From the NCBI GenBank assembly GCA_964036195.1, contig OZ038450.1:31911194-31975193 (forward strand): a stretch of DNA of 64,000 nt, given 5' to 3'. The DNA is from Sphaerolaimus hirsutus (taxonomy: Eukaryota > Nematoda > Chromadorea > Monhysterida > Sphaerolaimidae). Positions 45,001 through 54,827 of this stretch are shown here, piece by piece; positions within the stretch are counted from its first letter, which is position 1, and each line of letters begins with the position of its first letter. Made by a program: the position numbers and the translations under genes. The notes under the pieces were generated by a model. That model did no database searches, was not told where the DNA came from, and saw nothing but the letters and a program-made list of their open reading frames with translations.

Positions 45001-47976
45001 ATGGACATCAAACTCTCGATTTTTTTGCTGTTGGCGTGTGTTTGGGCGTGCAGCGTAGTGGTGGATGGCCCATGCGACAATATTCTGTGTAACTGTTTCG
45101 GTCATCAAGCGATCTGCAAAGTGAAAGCGAGCTACGATCTATCTGGGTTCGTTTTTTTATGATCTGAAAAATATCAAAATACCATTTTATAATATTTTGA
45201 AAAATATCAAAACACCATTTTATAATATTTTAAATATTTTATGCATATTTTTAAAATATTTCAGGTATGTAGCAGACAAGGGCATAAATCACGTGAGAGT
45301 GGAGGCTCCATTCGCTCAGCTGTGTGAAACCGTGCGCAATTTGTTCCCGTCCGCCAATGACTTCTCGTGCTCGGTTTGTTTTTTAATAAAAGCGGATTTT
45401 TGATATAAAAATAATATTTTTACAAATTAAAGCGAATTTTTTATATAAAAATCATATTTTTACAAAAAAATCATATTTTTACAAAAAAAATAATATTTTT
45501 GCTTGAAATTTTGATAAATAAATATATTTCATTTTAGGCTTTTAGCGGGGCCACCGTGTTCAGCGGCAGCGCCGCGTCCAGCGGCAGCGGCAGCGCCGCG
45601 TCCGGCGGCAGCGGCAGCGACATTGGCAGGACCTTACCCAACCGTCAGACTGGGTCTACTAAGGGAGACGGCTGGATTATTGCGCAAAGGTTCACTGAAA
45701 TGGTCAGTTTTTAATATTTTACACTTAGTGAACCGTATGCATTGCATTTCTGATTGAAACACTACATTATCGGTAATAGTCACTTTTTATCAACTGAAAC
45801 ATTGGGTGCATACTTTACGGTTCACCAAGTATAGTATGAGTAAGGTTTCAATGGTTTGGTGAAAAAATGGAAAAATCCCAATGCAGCCAACTGAGTCTAC
45901 TTCGGGTTACACTTTGAGTGGTGGTGATAATGATCATGTTATGACAGAGGGTACCACCACTGTGTTGGTTACAACTGTGTCGTCACCGATCGACACACAG
46001 AAGTACTGTGATTCTTGTGCTAAGGCGTGCCCTTGTGCAACTTCTGAGCCATGCCCACGGCAGACACCCGCTATTGTTTGGGTGTGTGATTTTTATGAAA
46101 TGTGGTAAAACATTTCATAAAAATATATCATATCGTTTTTAGATTTCACCGCGACCCACAACACCAGCTCCATCACCCACTCCGTGCCCGTCACCCACTC
46201 CGTGTCCATCACCCACTCCGTGCCCGTCACCCACTCCGTGCCCGTCACCCACTCCGTGTCCATCACCCACTCCGTGCCCGTCACCCACTCCGTGCCCGTC
46301 ACCCACTCCGTGCCCGTCACCCACTCCGTGTCCATCACCCACTCCGTGTCCATCACCCACTCCGTGCCCGTCACCCACTCCGTGTCCATCACCCACTCCG
46401 TGCCCGTCACCCACTCCGTGCCCGTCACCCACTCCGCGCCCGTCACCCACTCCGTGTCCGTCACCCACTCCGTGCCCGTCACCCACCCCGTACCCGTCAC
46501 CCACCTCGTGCCCATTATTCAAACCTTGCATTTGTCAAACTCCGGAGCCATGCATTTGCCAAAGTCCGGAACCTGATGTGCAGGTTTTTTTGTTGATTAT
46601 TTTGATTTGTTTTAAAATAAAAAACATCAATGGATCATATAAATTACCCCCACCCAGAAAATTCTACCCCCCTCACCTTCACTCAAATGTGGGTTTTTTG
46701 AAGCTGTGCACATGGTGGTGAAAGATAAACTTTATCTTTTAAGAATTTGTCAGCAGAAATTCCCACTGTTTTACCCCCCATTGTGAGTCGATCTCTGATG
46801 ATTTGTTATGTTGTATTTGATGTTATCACATGGTCGCATTGATGATCAAATATTTTTTGGCAGAACGTCCACTACCACACCGACACCCACTGAAACTACT
46901 CATGTGACGTCTGTGGTAAAAAATCATGTTGCATATGGCACTGATTCAGTTCACACGGCACCAGTGGCACCAAAAAATGCAAAATTTGATGATGAAGTGG
47001 TTGATGTTGAATCCAAGGTATTTTCCATAAATATACTAAATAGAATAGATTGTCCTATACTAAACCACACTAATATAGTATATAGTTTATTAAATTAAAC
47101 TGTGTGTGCACGCGCATGTGTGCGTGCATGTGTATGTCTGTCTTTCCAAAAATTCCATAGAACAATTTAAATTATCATTTCAGCTGGCGCACATGACACA
47201 GAATCACGAAGAATACAGCAAATTTTTTTCGTGGGTTTACTTGATTGGCATTTTTGTGCAGGCCATATGCACAAATACAACCGGATGGTTTGCATCGACT
47301 TTGAAGTATTGGACTTGGGTAAGAAAAGTTTGGGGTTTTTGGGGTGGGGAGGTGAGAGGGGGTAATAAAAGTTTGGGGTTTTTGGGGTGGGTAGGGAATA
47401 AAAGTTTTGGGGTCCGGGGTTCTTGGTGAATGTTGTGGGGGTGAGAAATGGGGGTTTTTGGGTAATTCACGTATGGATGGATGGAGCATTGAGCATAAAA
47501 TCAAATTTCACACCACATTTCAGTATCTCTACGCTAAAGTCATGAAGAAGGGGAAGTATGCACCTGGCGGCAATGACGAGCCAGCTGGCGATATCGCTAT
47601 GCGCAAATTCAATTATTTGGATACGGCTGAACCGAAGGATTACAGTATCCGCTTTTTGGTAAGTAGTTGTTATTTTAGTGGTATGTTTTGTAGTTTGTGT
47701 GGTATGTTTCGTAAAAGATTACCTAAAATAAGACCCCAGGGGATTTATTTTTCAATATTCCAGGGTTATATTTTAACTACTGTCAGCATCATAAAAATTT
47801 CACAGTACTATTTACAGATTAGTCAAATGTCGCACCAAATGGAGACTATGTCGCAGGATTTGAATATGTTGCGTGGTTGGTCACATTTTTACAATTTGAT
47901 AGAAATTCAGCTATTAAATGATAAAAGCTTGCGCTCTGAAAATGTGCTCACAGATTACTGTTTCCTCAAAATGTAA
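45001..47976 (+). CDS. Secreted multi-exon protein with Cys-Pro-rich tandem repeats
   Basis: Exons: 45001-45146 (signal peptide [16 protein letters not shown], then Cys-rich), 45265-45373, 45538-45702 (Gly/Ser-rich), 45887-46081 ([11 protein letters not shown]), 46143-46583 (Cys-Pro repeat), 46864-47017, 47184-47318, 47524-47658 and 47818-47976. All have AG/GT edges. Phases agree except between 46583 and 46864, where two bases are missing, so a small exon or another splice site is needed there. The 46143 exon is open with no ATG. The C-terminal exons contain [16 protein letters not shown], probably a coiled coil. No enzyme domain; a structural or mucin-like surface protein is inferred. Two exons are exactly 45 codons. 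Function unknown. Confidence 0.65.
45703..45886. mobile_element. Intron holding a small TIR element
   Basis: TTAGTGAACCGTATGCATTG and the near-complement GTGCATACTTTACGGTTCACC face each other about 75 bp apart inside the 184-bp intron. The element makes up most of the intron. Confidence 0.65.
46173..46514 (+). repeat. 18-bp coding minisatellite, 19 units
   Basis: Unit TCACCCACTCCGTGCCCG, with G/A and C/T variants mostly at third positions. In the spliced frame each unit reads Ser-Pro-Thr-Pro-Cys-Pro. Variation is almost all synonymous until the last units, where Cys becomes Arg or Tyr and Pro becomes Ser. The long ORFs in the other five frames are by-products of the 18-bp period. Confidence 0.9.
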
Positions 47977-48252
47977 ATTCAGCTACTGTTTCCTCAAAAT
48001 GTAAATTCAGCTATCAAATGAAAAAAAGCTTTGAAAATGTGCTCACAATCTTTCCTATATCACATAAATAATTTCTATTCCACCAAAATTCGATGAATTG
48101 ACCACAAAAAAATTTCTATTCCACCAAAATTCAGATGAATTGGTCAAATAATTTTCTATTCCACCAAAATTCGATGAATTGGCCACAAAAAATTCTCTAT
48201 TCCACCAAAATTCAGATGAATTGGCCAATGTTTCGAGGCAGCAGCATCAGCA

Positions 48253-48429
48253 GATTGCCGTTTCCGGGGAGGCTCGACTGATCGATTTAGACCAGTCTGT
48301 CAGCACCCACCAGCCCCAGCGATCTGTCGGGCATGGCGTTAAGCGTTCCAGCAGCGTCCGCATTCCCATGGGGAGTTTCGTCGGGCCACCGGCGGTGGGT
48401 CTCGTGGGGCCATCGCGCCGCGAGGACGC
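48253..48429 (+). CDS. Possible GC-rich exon downstream of the secreted gene
   Basis: Bounded by CATCAGCAG and GCAG|GTTTGA. Reads IAVSGEARLIDLDQSVSTHQ, then Ser/Arg- and Gly/Pro-rich text. GC content is well above its flanks, as in the exons at 45.5 kb. A further tiny candidate exon with CDCATRSM lies at 48957-48985. Could be an alternative 3' end of the 45-kb gene. Confidence 0.3.
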
Positions 48430-48449
48430 AGGTTTGAAAGTTTTGGCTG

Positions 48450-48960
48450 TAGTGTCAAAAGTTGACAAATGTCATGCAAAGTGTCAAAATTTCATGATAT
48501 AAAAGTTGACAAATGTCATGCAAAGTGGTCGCGCATGACATAAAAGTTGACAAATGTCATGCAAAGTGTCAAAAGATCAAATGTCATGCGTCATGTAAAG
48601 TCATCCCAAAATTTACTAAAAATCCCTAAATTTACTGACAAATGTCATGCAAAGTGTCAAAAGATGAAATGTCACGCATCATGTAAAGTCGTCCCAAAAT
48701 TTACTAAAAATCCCAAAATTTACTAAAAATTATGTAAAATGTCCGGTAGCTTGACAAATGCCCTGGTAAATGGTAAAATGTCCCAACTTGTCTGGTAAAT
48801 GGTGAATATTATGTAAAATGTCCCAACTTGTCTGGTAAATGGTGAATATTATGTAAAATGCCCCAACTTGTCATGTCAGACATGTAAAATACGTTATAAA
48901 TTTCAATTCACAGTCATGTCAAACATGTAAAATACGTTATAAATTTCAATTCGCAGTGTG
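48450..48960. repeat. Tandem repeat of TTGACAAATGTCATGCAAAG words
   Basis: Four or more copies of TTGACAAATGTCATGCAAAG, then copies of CCAACTTGTCTGGTAAATGG and CATGTAAAATACGTTATAAA. Shares words with the GTAAAATG MITEs. Confidence 0.8.
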
Positions 48961-49149
48961 ACTGCGCGACCCGTTCGATGCGATGGTATGAAATTGAGCA
49001 ATGGATAAAAGTTTTTTGGTGATTTTTAGCACTAAGATGGCATTTGATTTTTAGCATAGATATTTCAAAATTTGATTTTAAAATGCTGAAGCACTTAGTG
49101 AATAGTGAATTTTCATTTACCAGTGCTTCACTTAAGCGACATTTGTAAA

Positions 49150-49545
49150 AAAATCAAGTGCCATTCAATTGAAGTTTCCTGGCACCAAGTGCCATCCAGT
49201 TGAAGTTTCCTGGTGCCATCTCTTTTTAGATTCCTTGCACCCGCCATCGAGTTTTTGGTGCTTGAAGTTTCTAGTTTCTAGTTTCTCATCTTGTTTCTGA
49301 AGTTTCTAGTTTCTAGTTTCATGTCTAGGTTTTAGTTTCTGGTCTAGTTTCTGTGCCTTGCATTCCTGCATTCCGGTCTAGTTTCTGTACCTTGCATTTT
49401 GCATTCCTGCATTTAAGTTGATCCACACCCCGTCGCATTCTCGCATTCCGCATTTCCCGCATTTTAAGTTTCGTTTCTCATTTTCTTGCGTTATCAATGG
49501 TGTATGGCTTTAAGCATTTTATGACACAGCTTTAAGCAATTTTAA
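49150..49545. repeat. Degenerate GTTTCTAGTTTC / GCATTCCTGCATT repeats
   Basis: Simple degenerate tandem words (TTTCTAGTTTCTAGTTTC; TTGCATTCCTGCATT). Non-coding. Confidence 0.6.
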
Positions 49546-49557
49546 GCACCATGTCAA

Positions 49558-49668
49558 CAGTGACACTGGGTGCCAACTGTGATATTTGGTGTCATCTGGT
49601 GAATGACACTAGTTATCATTCACCAGATGACACCAAGTATCACAGTTGACACCCAGTGTCAACTAGTA
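49558..49668. repeat. Fold-back of GTTGACACCCAGTGTCAACT type
   Basis: Arms of about 50 bp meet at GACACTAGTTATCATTCACC. The words resemble the 668-826 fold-back. Confidence 0.75.
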
Positions 49669-49739
49669 TGTAGGACATGGACCAGTTACGTATTTGTACC
49701 CCCGTTTTTGTGGTCCGTATTTGCAGCCCTGTATTTGTG

Positions 49740-50215
49740 GTCCATATTTGCAGCCAACATGTGTACTACATTTTTGTATTTGGTCAATGTGTACACTGCA
49801 AATACGAACTAGTTGACAAAGATGTTGCACGTTCATTAATTTAGCCGTCAATTAGTTTGCCGTCAATTAGTTTTCATGTCAATTCGGTCGTCAATTATGT
49901 CAGTGTTCTATTCTGCTGCAACATTGAAAACTAATTGACGGCTAAATTAATGAACGTGCAACATATTTGTCAACTAGTTCGTATTTGCAGCCAACATGTG
50001 TACTACATTTTTGTATTTGGTCAATGTGTACACTGCAAATACGAACTAGTTGACAAAGATGTTGCACGTTCATTAATTTAGCCGTCAATTAGTTTTCATG
50101 TCAATTCGGTCGTCAATTATGTCAGTGTTCTATTCTGCTGCAACATTGAAAACTAATTGACGGCTAAATTAATGAACGTGCAACATCTTTGTCAACTAGT
50201 TTGTATTTGTGATCA
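49740..50215. repeat. Tandem duplication of a hairpin-bearing unit of about 235 bp
   Basis: Two copies start with CAGCCAACATGTGTACTACA and contain AATTAATGAACGTGCAACAT facing its complement. The first copy has an extra TTTGCCGTCAATTAG. High identity suggests a recent duplication. Confidence 0.85.
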
Positions 50216-50514
50216 ATGTGATACAGTGTATGTAGTATACATGTATTGTTAATCGTTGCTGCACTTTTTCTTACAATTTATGATGAGTTATGCATTTTTG
50301 ATTTCATTGTGCCTACACACACTAGTTTTCATGTGAAGCAAAAACATATACATTTTTGATTTCATTGCGCCTACACACACTAGTTTTCATGTGAAGCAAA
50401 AACAAAGTGTTTAATTATTGTTCACTCTCATGTGAAGTGAAACAAAAAAAAGTGATAAATTGGAATGGGAGTTACTAGTGTGGATAGAAAGTAGTGCTAT
50501 TTTTCCGTTGTGTG

Positions 50515-50770
50515 ACATTTTTAGGTATTTTTGGCGCATGGCGCACACCATTTTTAGGTATTTTTTTGTGTGCGTATGAATAGGCATTTCAGTGTAACTT
50601 TTTAGGTATTTTTAGGCATTTCAGTGTAACTTTTTAGGCATTTCAGTGTATGTAGTGACATTTTTAGGCATTTTCGTTGTGTAGGCATTTCAGTGTATGT
50701 AGTGACATTTTTAGGCATTTTCGTTGTAGTGTAGTGACTGTAGTGACATTTTAGACATTTTGGTATCATT
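50515..50770. repeat. Minisatellite of TTTTTAGGCATTTCAGTGTA words
   Basis: Irregular copies of TTTTTAGGCATTT, CATTTCAGTGTATGTAGTGA and TTTTCGTTGTGTAGG. Non-coding. Confidence 0.75.
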
Positions 50771-51249
50771 TTGGTATTTTGATGGTTTTATTTGGAGTAA
50801 ATATGAAAATTTGAAAATATAAATATGAAAATAAAAAACTGAAAAACATGCGGGAAATCAAAAGAAACTGAAAAACATGCGGGAAATCAAGAAATCAAAC
50901 ACATTCGAAATCAAAATTTTCACATTTGGAAAAAATAAAAAACTCACACATTTTTATCATTTTCATATTGTTTGCATCAAAAATAGTTTTCTAATGCAGT
51001 GGCGGGTAAAATGAGCACAATATTCTCATCACAATCAACGCAAAACCCATCACCATACTCATTACCATACCCATCACCAAAAATCGCATTTGAATATGGC
51101 GGTGGCGGCTAGTTCTTTTTGTGGGGGGACGTGGAGGCGTCGCAGGTTGTGCGCTGGCTGGGTGGTTTGAAGCCGGTGGTTCCGCTGGATTCGTGGCGCG
51201 ACACTGTGTGGTGAGATTTTTATTTTCGAGGTTGAGCATTTCTGGGTAC

Positions 51250-51525
51250 TCAAGTGCATGTACTCTGTGCCCTGTACCCCACTAATGCGCCCTGTACCCG
51301 TTTCTGTGCCCTGTACCCCTGTGCCCCATCAATTTTCCTGATGCTATCATTTCGACTTTTGATCCTATCATTTTGGTATTTTTCAGAGCATTTTACGCAT
51401 GACATTTTACGTATATCATTTTGGTATTTTTCAGAGCATTTTACGCATGACATTTTACGTATGAGCATTTTATGTATGACATTTTACAGGGCATTTTCCT
51501 GACATTTTACAGGTAGGTACTTGAG
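51250..51525. repeat. Short tandem repeats (CTGTACCCC; TTTTACGTATATCATTTTGG)
   Basis: CCCTGTACCCC words at 51268-51330, then two copies of ATTTTGGTATTTTTCAGAGC and several TGACATTTTAC words. No gene. Confidence 0.65.
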
Positions 51526-51529
51526 TACC

Positions 51530-51795
51530 TACACCTCGGGACCGTTTTTTTGTAGGCTTTTTTTGTAGGCTTTTGTAGGCTTTTGTAGGCTTTTTGTAGG
51601 TTCCTAGTAAAAAATAGGTCCTAGTAAAAAATAGGCCTATTTTTTACTAGGACCTATTTTTTACAAGTAAAAAATAGGCCCTAGTAAAAAATAGGCGCGC
51701 GGCGGCCGTTTTTTACAAAAAAAAAACCCAAAAACAAAAAAACAAAACCCCCCAAAACCCCCCAAAAACAAAACCCCCCAAAAACAAAAACCTAC
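51530..51795. repeat. CTAGTAAAAAATAGG inverted words and A/C-rich run
   Basis: Repeated TTTTTGTAGGC, then CCTAGTAAAAAATAGG and its complement several times, then an A- and C-rich tract. It lies next to the last Polinton-side reading frame and may be near the element's left edge, but no terminal repeat can be proved because the other end is outside the window. Confidence 0.6.
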
Positions 51796-51796
51796 T

Positions 51797-52442
51797 GGCC
51801 CTATGCCACGGACATGTCCCGTTGCAGGACATGACCTCCTTTTCTTCCCTATCCCAACCGTAACAATGCGGCAGCGTCATTTCGAAAAGTGGGTGACACG
51901 CGTATCCGACAAGCATCCAAGCTTTTACGATGGCTCTTTTACCATCGTATGCATCAACTTCAGCTTGAGGCCAGTCGTGATATATACCATTTTCAAAATC
52001 GTTGGCGCCTAAAGCCGCAAACTTGTCCGCAACGTAATTCCTCGCGATATGTAAATTTATCTCTGATTTTGGCCACTTGTTTATGATGGCTTGTAGGTTT
52101 TCAGGTGACGTGGCACCCATGAGATAAGAATTTTGAAATGGTCTCAGAGCATATTGTAGATGCAGGAATCGTTGCGCTAGATAGAAACCAGCTTTGCCGG
52201 CGTAGGGACAGCGTTTATGACGCAGTGCTTGGAAACATTCAATGTGCGTTGCCATGTTTACTTCCATCAATGATTTGAGACTCAGGTTGCGTCAATCTAA
52301 AATTTCATTGATAACCGAATATAGTACCATTTTTAAGCAGTCTAATTGACTGGCTGAAGTGTCAGCTCGAAGATACAAATCCCTTGGATTCGTTAAAAGA
52401 AATATTGAACCTTTTCTATTGAACCAGAATTTTGGGAAGATT
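51797..52442 (-). pseudogene. Unrecognised helical protein with an in-frame TGA
   Basis: After TTTTTCGCAG (minus strand) an open frame reads FPKFWFNRKGSIFLLTNPRD, then a TGA at 52292-52294, and continues in the same frame through MEVNMATHIECFQALRHKRC to PHCYGW near 51840. Residue composition on both sides looks coding. Either a point-mutated exon, or the TGA lies in a short intron. The last part of the ORF (51713-51796) is low complexity and probably not coding. Homology unknown; whether it belongs to the Polinton or its flank is not settled. Confidence 0.45.
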
Positions 52443-52459
52443 CCTGCGAAAAAGGGGAA

Positions 52460-52960
52460 TCATTTGTTGTAAATGTTTATTTCAATTTTACTATTGGGAG
52501 TGGGGTCGCCATCAATGTAAACTACAGTGTTACCGTAACATTTCTCCGTGATACCACCACCACTATCCCCCTCTCCCTTTGTATCACTGGTAGTAGCAAA
52601 CTTGTAAAGTATTCCAAAAGGTATAATCTTACGTTTTATATACTGCATTTCATCACTAGCTACTGTTGTATCACTTAGAGCCGCCCATTGATCGGTTGTA
52701 GTATCCATTTCCTCCTGCTCTTTTTGATTGGAGTCATTTTTTTTCATTTTTTTCACCTTTTCAGTTTGTGGCGCTGGCGGCGGCGGCGGCGATAATAATT
52801 TAGTAGAAGGTTCTTTTTGGGTATTTGGTACCGGCGGTAGGGGCATATCCGGTGGCGGGGGGATGTTCAAATTGGTGGGCCGTAGCAGAGGCCCCGGGCG
52901 CTGGCTTTTCGGGCGCCTCGTCGCTCGGTCTATATCGGATTGCTTCAACCATTTTTTCAT
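52460..52960 (-). CDS. Pro-rich Polinton-side protein, unrecognised
   Basis: 166 codons. N-terminal basic part (MKKWLKQSDIDRATRRPK), then Pro-rich text, a Lys-rich patch, and a C-terminal part with KRKIIPFGILYKF that ends EINIYNK. The first 160 nt overlap the 52800-53456 frame on the same strand. The two may be alternative products joined by splicing: the upstream frame contains a strong AA|GTAAGG donor near 52988. A virion-associated role is possible, not shown. Confidence 0.45.
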   Translation of the reverse strand: MKKWLKQSDIDRATRRPKSQRPGPLLRPTNLNIPPPPDMPLPPVPNTQKEPSTKLLSPPPPPAPQTEKVKKMKKNDSNQKEQEEMDTTTDQWAALSDTTVASDEMQYIKRKIIPFGILYKFATTSDTKGEGDSGGGITEKCYGNTVVYIDGDPTPNSKIEINIYNK

Positions 52961-53456
52961 GCCGTATACGGCACTGGTGACACAACCTTACTTGTACTAG
53001 TACACTGTCATCTGAATACAATTTAGACTGCAAAAATTTTGTTCTAGTTTCACATGTTTTACATAAAGCGAAAGAAAGAAATTTAAATGAGAACATTGTC
53101 ACGAGGGGAAAATTCATTTTTTTCTTTTGGTATACAACCTCCTTGGTACTTCTACCGTACACACCCGCATACGTACCTTCATTTGGTACACCCACACACG
53201 CACCTTCATTTGGCAAGTTTTCTGTTACAAACTGCTGATGTTCATATCCGCCGCCATCATTCGAATCTTCATTCATGTTGTTGATCCCTTGTTCAAGTAC
53301 GGTACCGGCGGCTTTGCCTGCCGCTGTGGCCAGCTTTACAGCTGCGTGTGCTGCCATGATGCTTGTCTGAATGTTGTTGTTGTTGTTGTTGCTCGAATAC
53401 TGTTGTTGCTGATGCTGGCTGATGCTGATGCTGCTGATGCTGCTGATGCTGCTCAA
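52800..53456 (-). CDS. Ser/Gln/Asn-rich protein with a CxxC pair
   Basis: 218 codons starting MSSISSISSIS, followed by Gln and Asn runs from short repeats. The middle reads HAAVKLATAAGKAAGTVL. Two CxxC motifs (CKTC, CHQC) about 30 residues apart could bind zinc. A piece between TTTTTGCAG and AA|GTAAGG (about 52988-53025) looks like a small exon, so the real mRNA may be spliced. A TATA box lies 48 nt upstream of the ATG (53504-53512). Confidence 0.45.
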   Translation of the reverse strand: MSSISSISSISISQHQQQQYSSNNNNNNIQTSIMAAHAAVKLATAAGKAAGTVLEQGINNMNEDSNDGGGYEHQQFVTENLPNEGACVGVPNEGTYAGVYGRSTKEVVYQKKKMNFPLVTMFSFKFLSFALCKTCETRTKFLQSKLYSDDSVLVQVRLCHQCRIRHEKMVEAIRYRPSDEAPEKPAPGASATAHQFEHPPATGYAPTAGTKYPKRTFY

Positions 53457-53482
53457 ATGTTGCTGAATTGATGAGTGAATGA

Positions 53483-53512
53483 CTTGATAACCAAATTGCT
53501 ACCCTTTTTATA
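53483..53512 (-). promoter_or_regulatory. TATA box and initiator for the minus-strand gene
   Basis: TATAAAAAG on the minus strand (53512-53504) and TCAAGT (53487-53482) with 27 nt from the T of TATA to the A of the initiator, upstream of the ATG at 53456. Confidence 0.55.
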
Positions 53513-53519
53513 TGGCCAT

Positions 53520-53790
53520 CTTGAGACAGTATTTGTATGAGTTGACCTAGTGACCTAATTAGTAATTGTATGAGTTGACCTAGTGACCTAATTAGTGATT
53601 GTATGCGTTGACCTAGTGACCTAATTAGTGATTGTATGAGTTGACCTAGTGACCTAATTAAAATAACTCACCTGGTGACCTAATTTAATTTTTTAGCTGA
53701 CACGGTGACCTCCATTCATTTTTTCAACTGACACGGTGACCTCCATTCATTTTTAGTTGACCTGGTGACCCCGATTCAGTTTTTTCTCAA
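53520..53790. repeat. Tandem GTTGACCTAGTGACCTAATT repeats between divergent genes
   Basis: Four close copies of a unit of about 35-40 bp, GAGTTGACCTAGTGACCTAATTAG, then decayed units with ACGGTGACCTCCATTCATTT. They fill the gap between two divergent promoters and may be enhancer or origin elements. Confidence 0.8.
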
Positions 53791-53799
53791 TTTGGTGAG

Positions 53800-53830
53800 T
53801 ATTTAAGAACACCCATTCACTCATTCAGTC
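53800..53830 (+). promoter_or_regulatory. TATA-like box and initiator for the plus-strand gene
   Basis: TATTTAAG (53800-53807) and TCAGTC (53825-53830), 27 nt apart from first T to initiator A, just upstream of the ATG at 53842. The mirror-image spacing at 53483-53512 supports a two-way promoter. Confidence 0.55.
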
Positions 53831-53841
53831 ATTCATCGGCA

Positions 53842-54478
53842 ATGGCAATGGCAACGATCGGGGCGCAGCAGCAATTGAGGAAGCAACTAGAATACGCATC
53901 ACCATTTTTTTATGGTGGTGAGAGACCCATGCAAATTGCTTGGCAAAAAATTACCGAAAATGCTTTTGCCCCAACTCGGGACTATGATGATGTTGGCTTC
54001 AGGGTCTATTCAGCTTATGAATACTACATCCCACCCGGTGGCAGGTGCTATGTAATGCTTGATTTGAGATTCAGAACACCAACTGGTGTGTATATGAGGG
54101 TGTCCAATCAAATGTGTTTAGCTTTGTTCTACGGCGTGGTACCTATCAATGGTGAGTGTTTCATGCCCACTTGTCAACCACCACCACCACCAGTCAAGCA
54201 GTAGTGTTTTTTCAGATTTGATCGACTACAGCGGAAATACTGGTATACTTTTGTTCAACCTGACTATGCAACCATTTTATGTCACCAAAGGTATGCATGT
54301 AGCAAATATAATACTCGAGAAATTTATGGTACCCGAGATGGTTGAGTTGCCGCCGAATGCTCCTATTCGCGGGAGATTCTGTACGAGTGGACAATGGGAG
54401 TTTCATGATTTTTTGACGCGTATGGACTTTGCAGGAGGAAGGAACCCGATCCCAGCAGCTAGTGAGCCTTCTCAGTAG
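53842..54478 (+). CDS. dUTPase-fold-like protein, spliced (64-nt intron)
   Basis: Exons 53842-54151 and 54216-54478; donor AATG|GTGAGT, acceptor TTTTTTCAG|AT. Splicing joins two halves of a dUTPase-like pattern: a 'DDVGFRVYSA' start, YYIPPGGRCYVMLDL, a 'GVYMRV' block, LIDYSGNTGILLFN and YVTKGMHVANIIL. In active dUTPases the corresponding words are AGYDL, RSGLA and GVIDxDYRG. Here the first motif's Asp, the RSG of motif 2 and the DYRG Arg are changed, so catalysis is doubtful. Unspliced, the first half ends at a TAG and the second lacks a start. The fold assignment rests on my reading of the pattern. Confidence 0.55.
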
Positions 54479-54532
54479 TTTCAATATTTCCAGCAGCTTT
54501 TTTACTCACCCCCCACCCCATTAACAGATGAA

Positions 54533-54826
54533 ATGGAGAACCCCCCAAAATGGGGTAGCTTATGGTATGAACCATCGAAGCCGTCGTTCTGTCCGCCATT
54601 CAAAAAATGGAATGCTTACAATTCATTTTGCCCAAAATTGGAACCGATAGCTGAAAACTGCAAAACTGATCCAGCCTGGAACAAGATGGTTCTCCAATCA
54701 AAAAGTGACATGTATTTACCATGGGACAGACCATTTGAATTTTCCCCAGCACCACCACCACCAACGCCGCGAGAAGATGATGAAACGACTAGTGATATTG
54801 ATTCAATTTCCAAAGAGTGGATATAG
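54533..54826 (+). CDS. Small Trp/Pro-rich protein, unrecognised
   Basis: 97 codons: WGSLWYEPSKPSFCPPF near the start, four prolines after FSPA, then an acidic end. It starts 54 nt after the dUTPase-like gene on the same strand and stops two bases before the protease gene ends on the other strand. AATAAA follows at about 54897. No family recognised. Confidence 0.5.
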   Translation: MENPPKWGSLWYEPSKPSFCPPFKKWNAYNSFCPKLEPIAENCKTDPAWNKMVLQSKSDMYLPWDRPFEFSPAPPPPTPREDDETTSDIDSISKEWI

Positions 54827-54827
54827 T

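Noticed and set aside
46093..46596. Long ORFs in several frames of both strands across the 18-bp repeat (Thr-Glu-Trp-Val, His-Pro-Leu-Arg, Thr-His-Ser-Val types)
   Set aside because: An 18-bp period keeps every frame open. Only the frame entered from the 45887 exon in phase 0 joins Cys-rich coding text on the 3' side.
51600..51710. TAGTAAAAAATAGG inverted words as the Polinton terminal repeat
   Set aside because: They pair with each other locally; the other end of the element is outside the window, so a terminal role cannot be tested.
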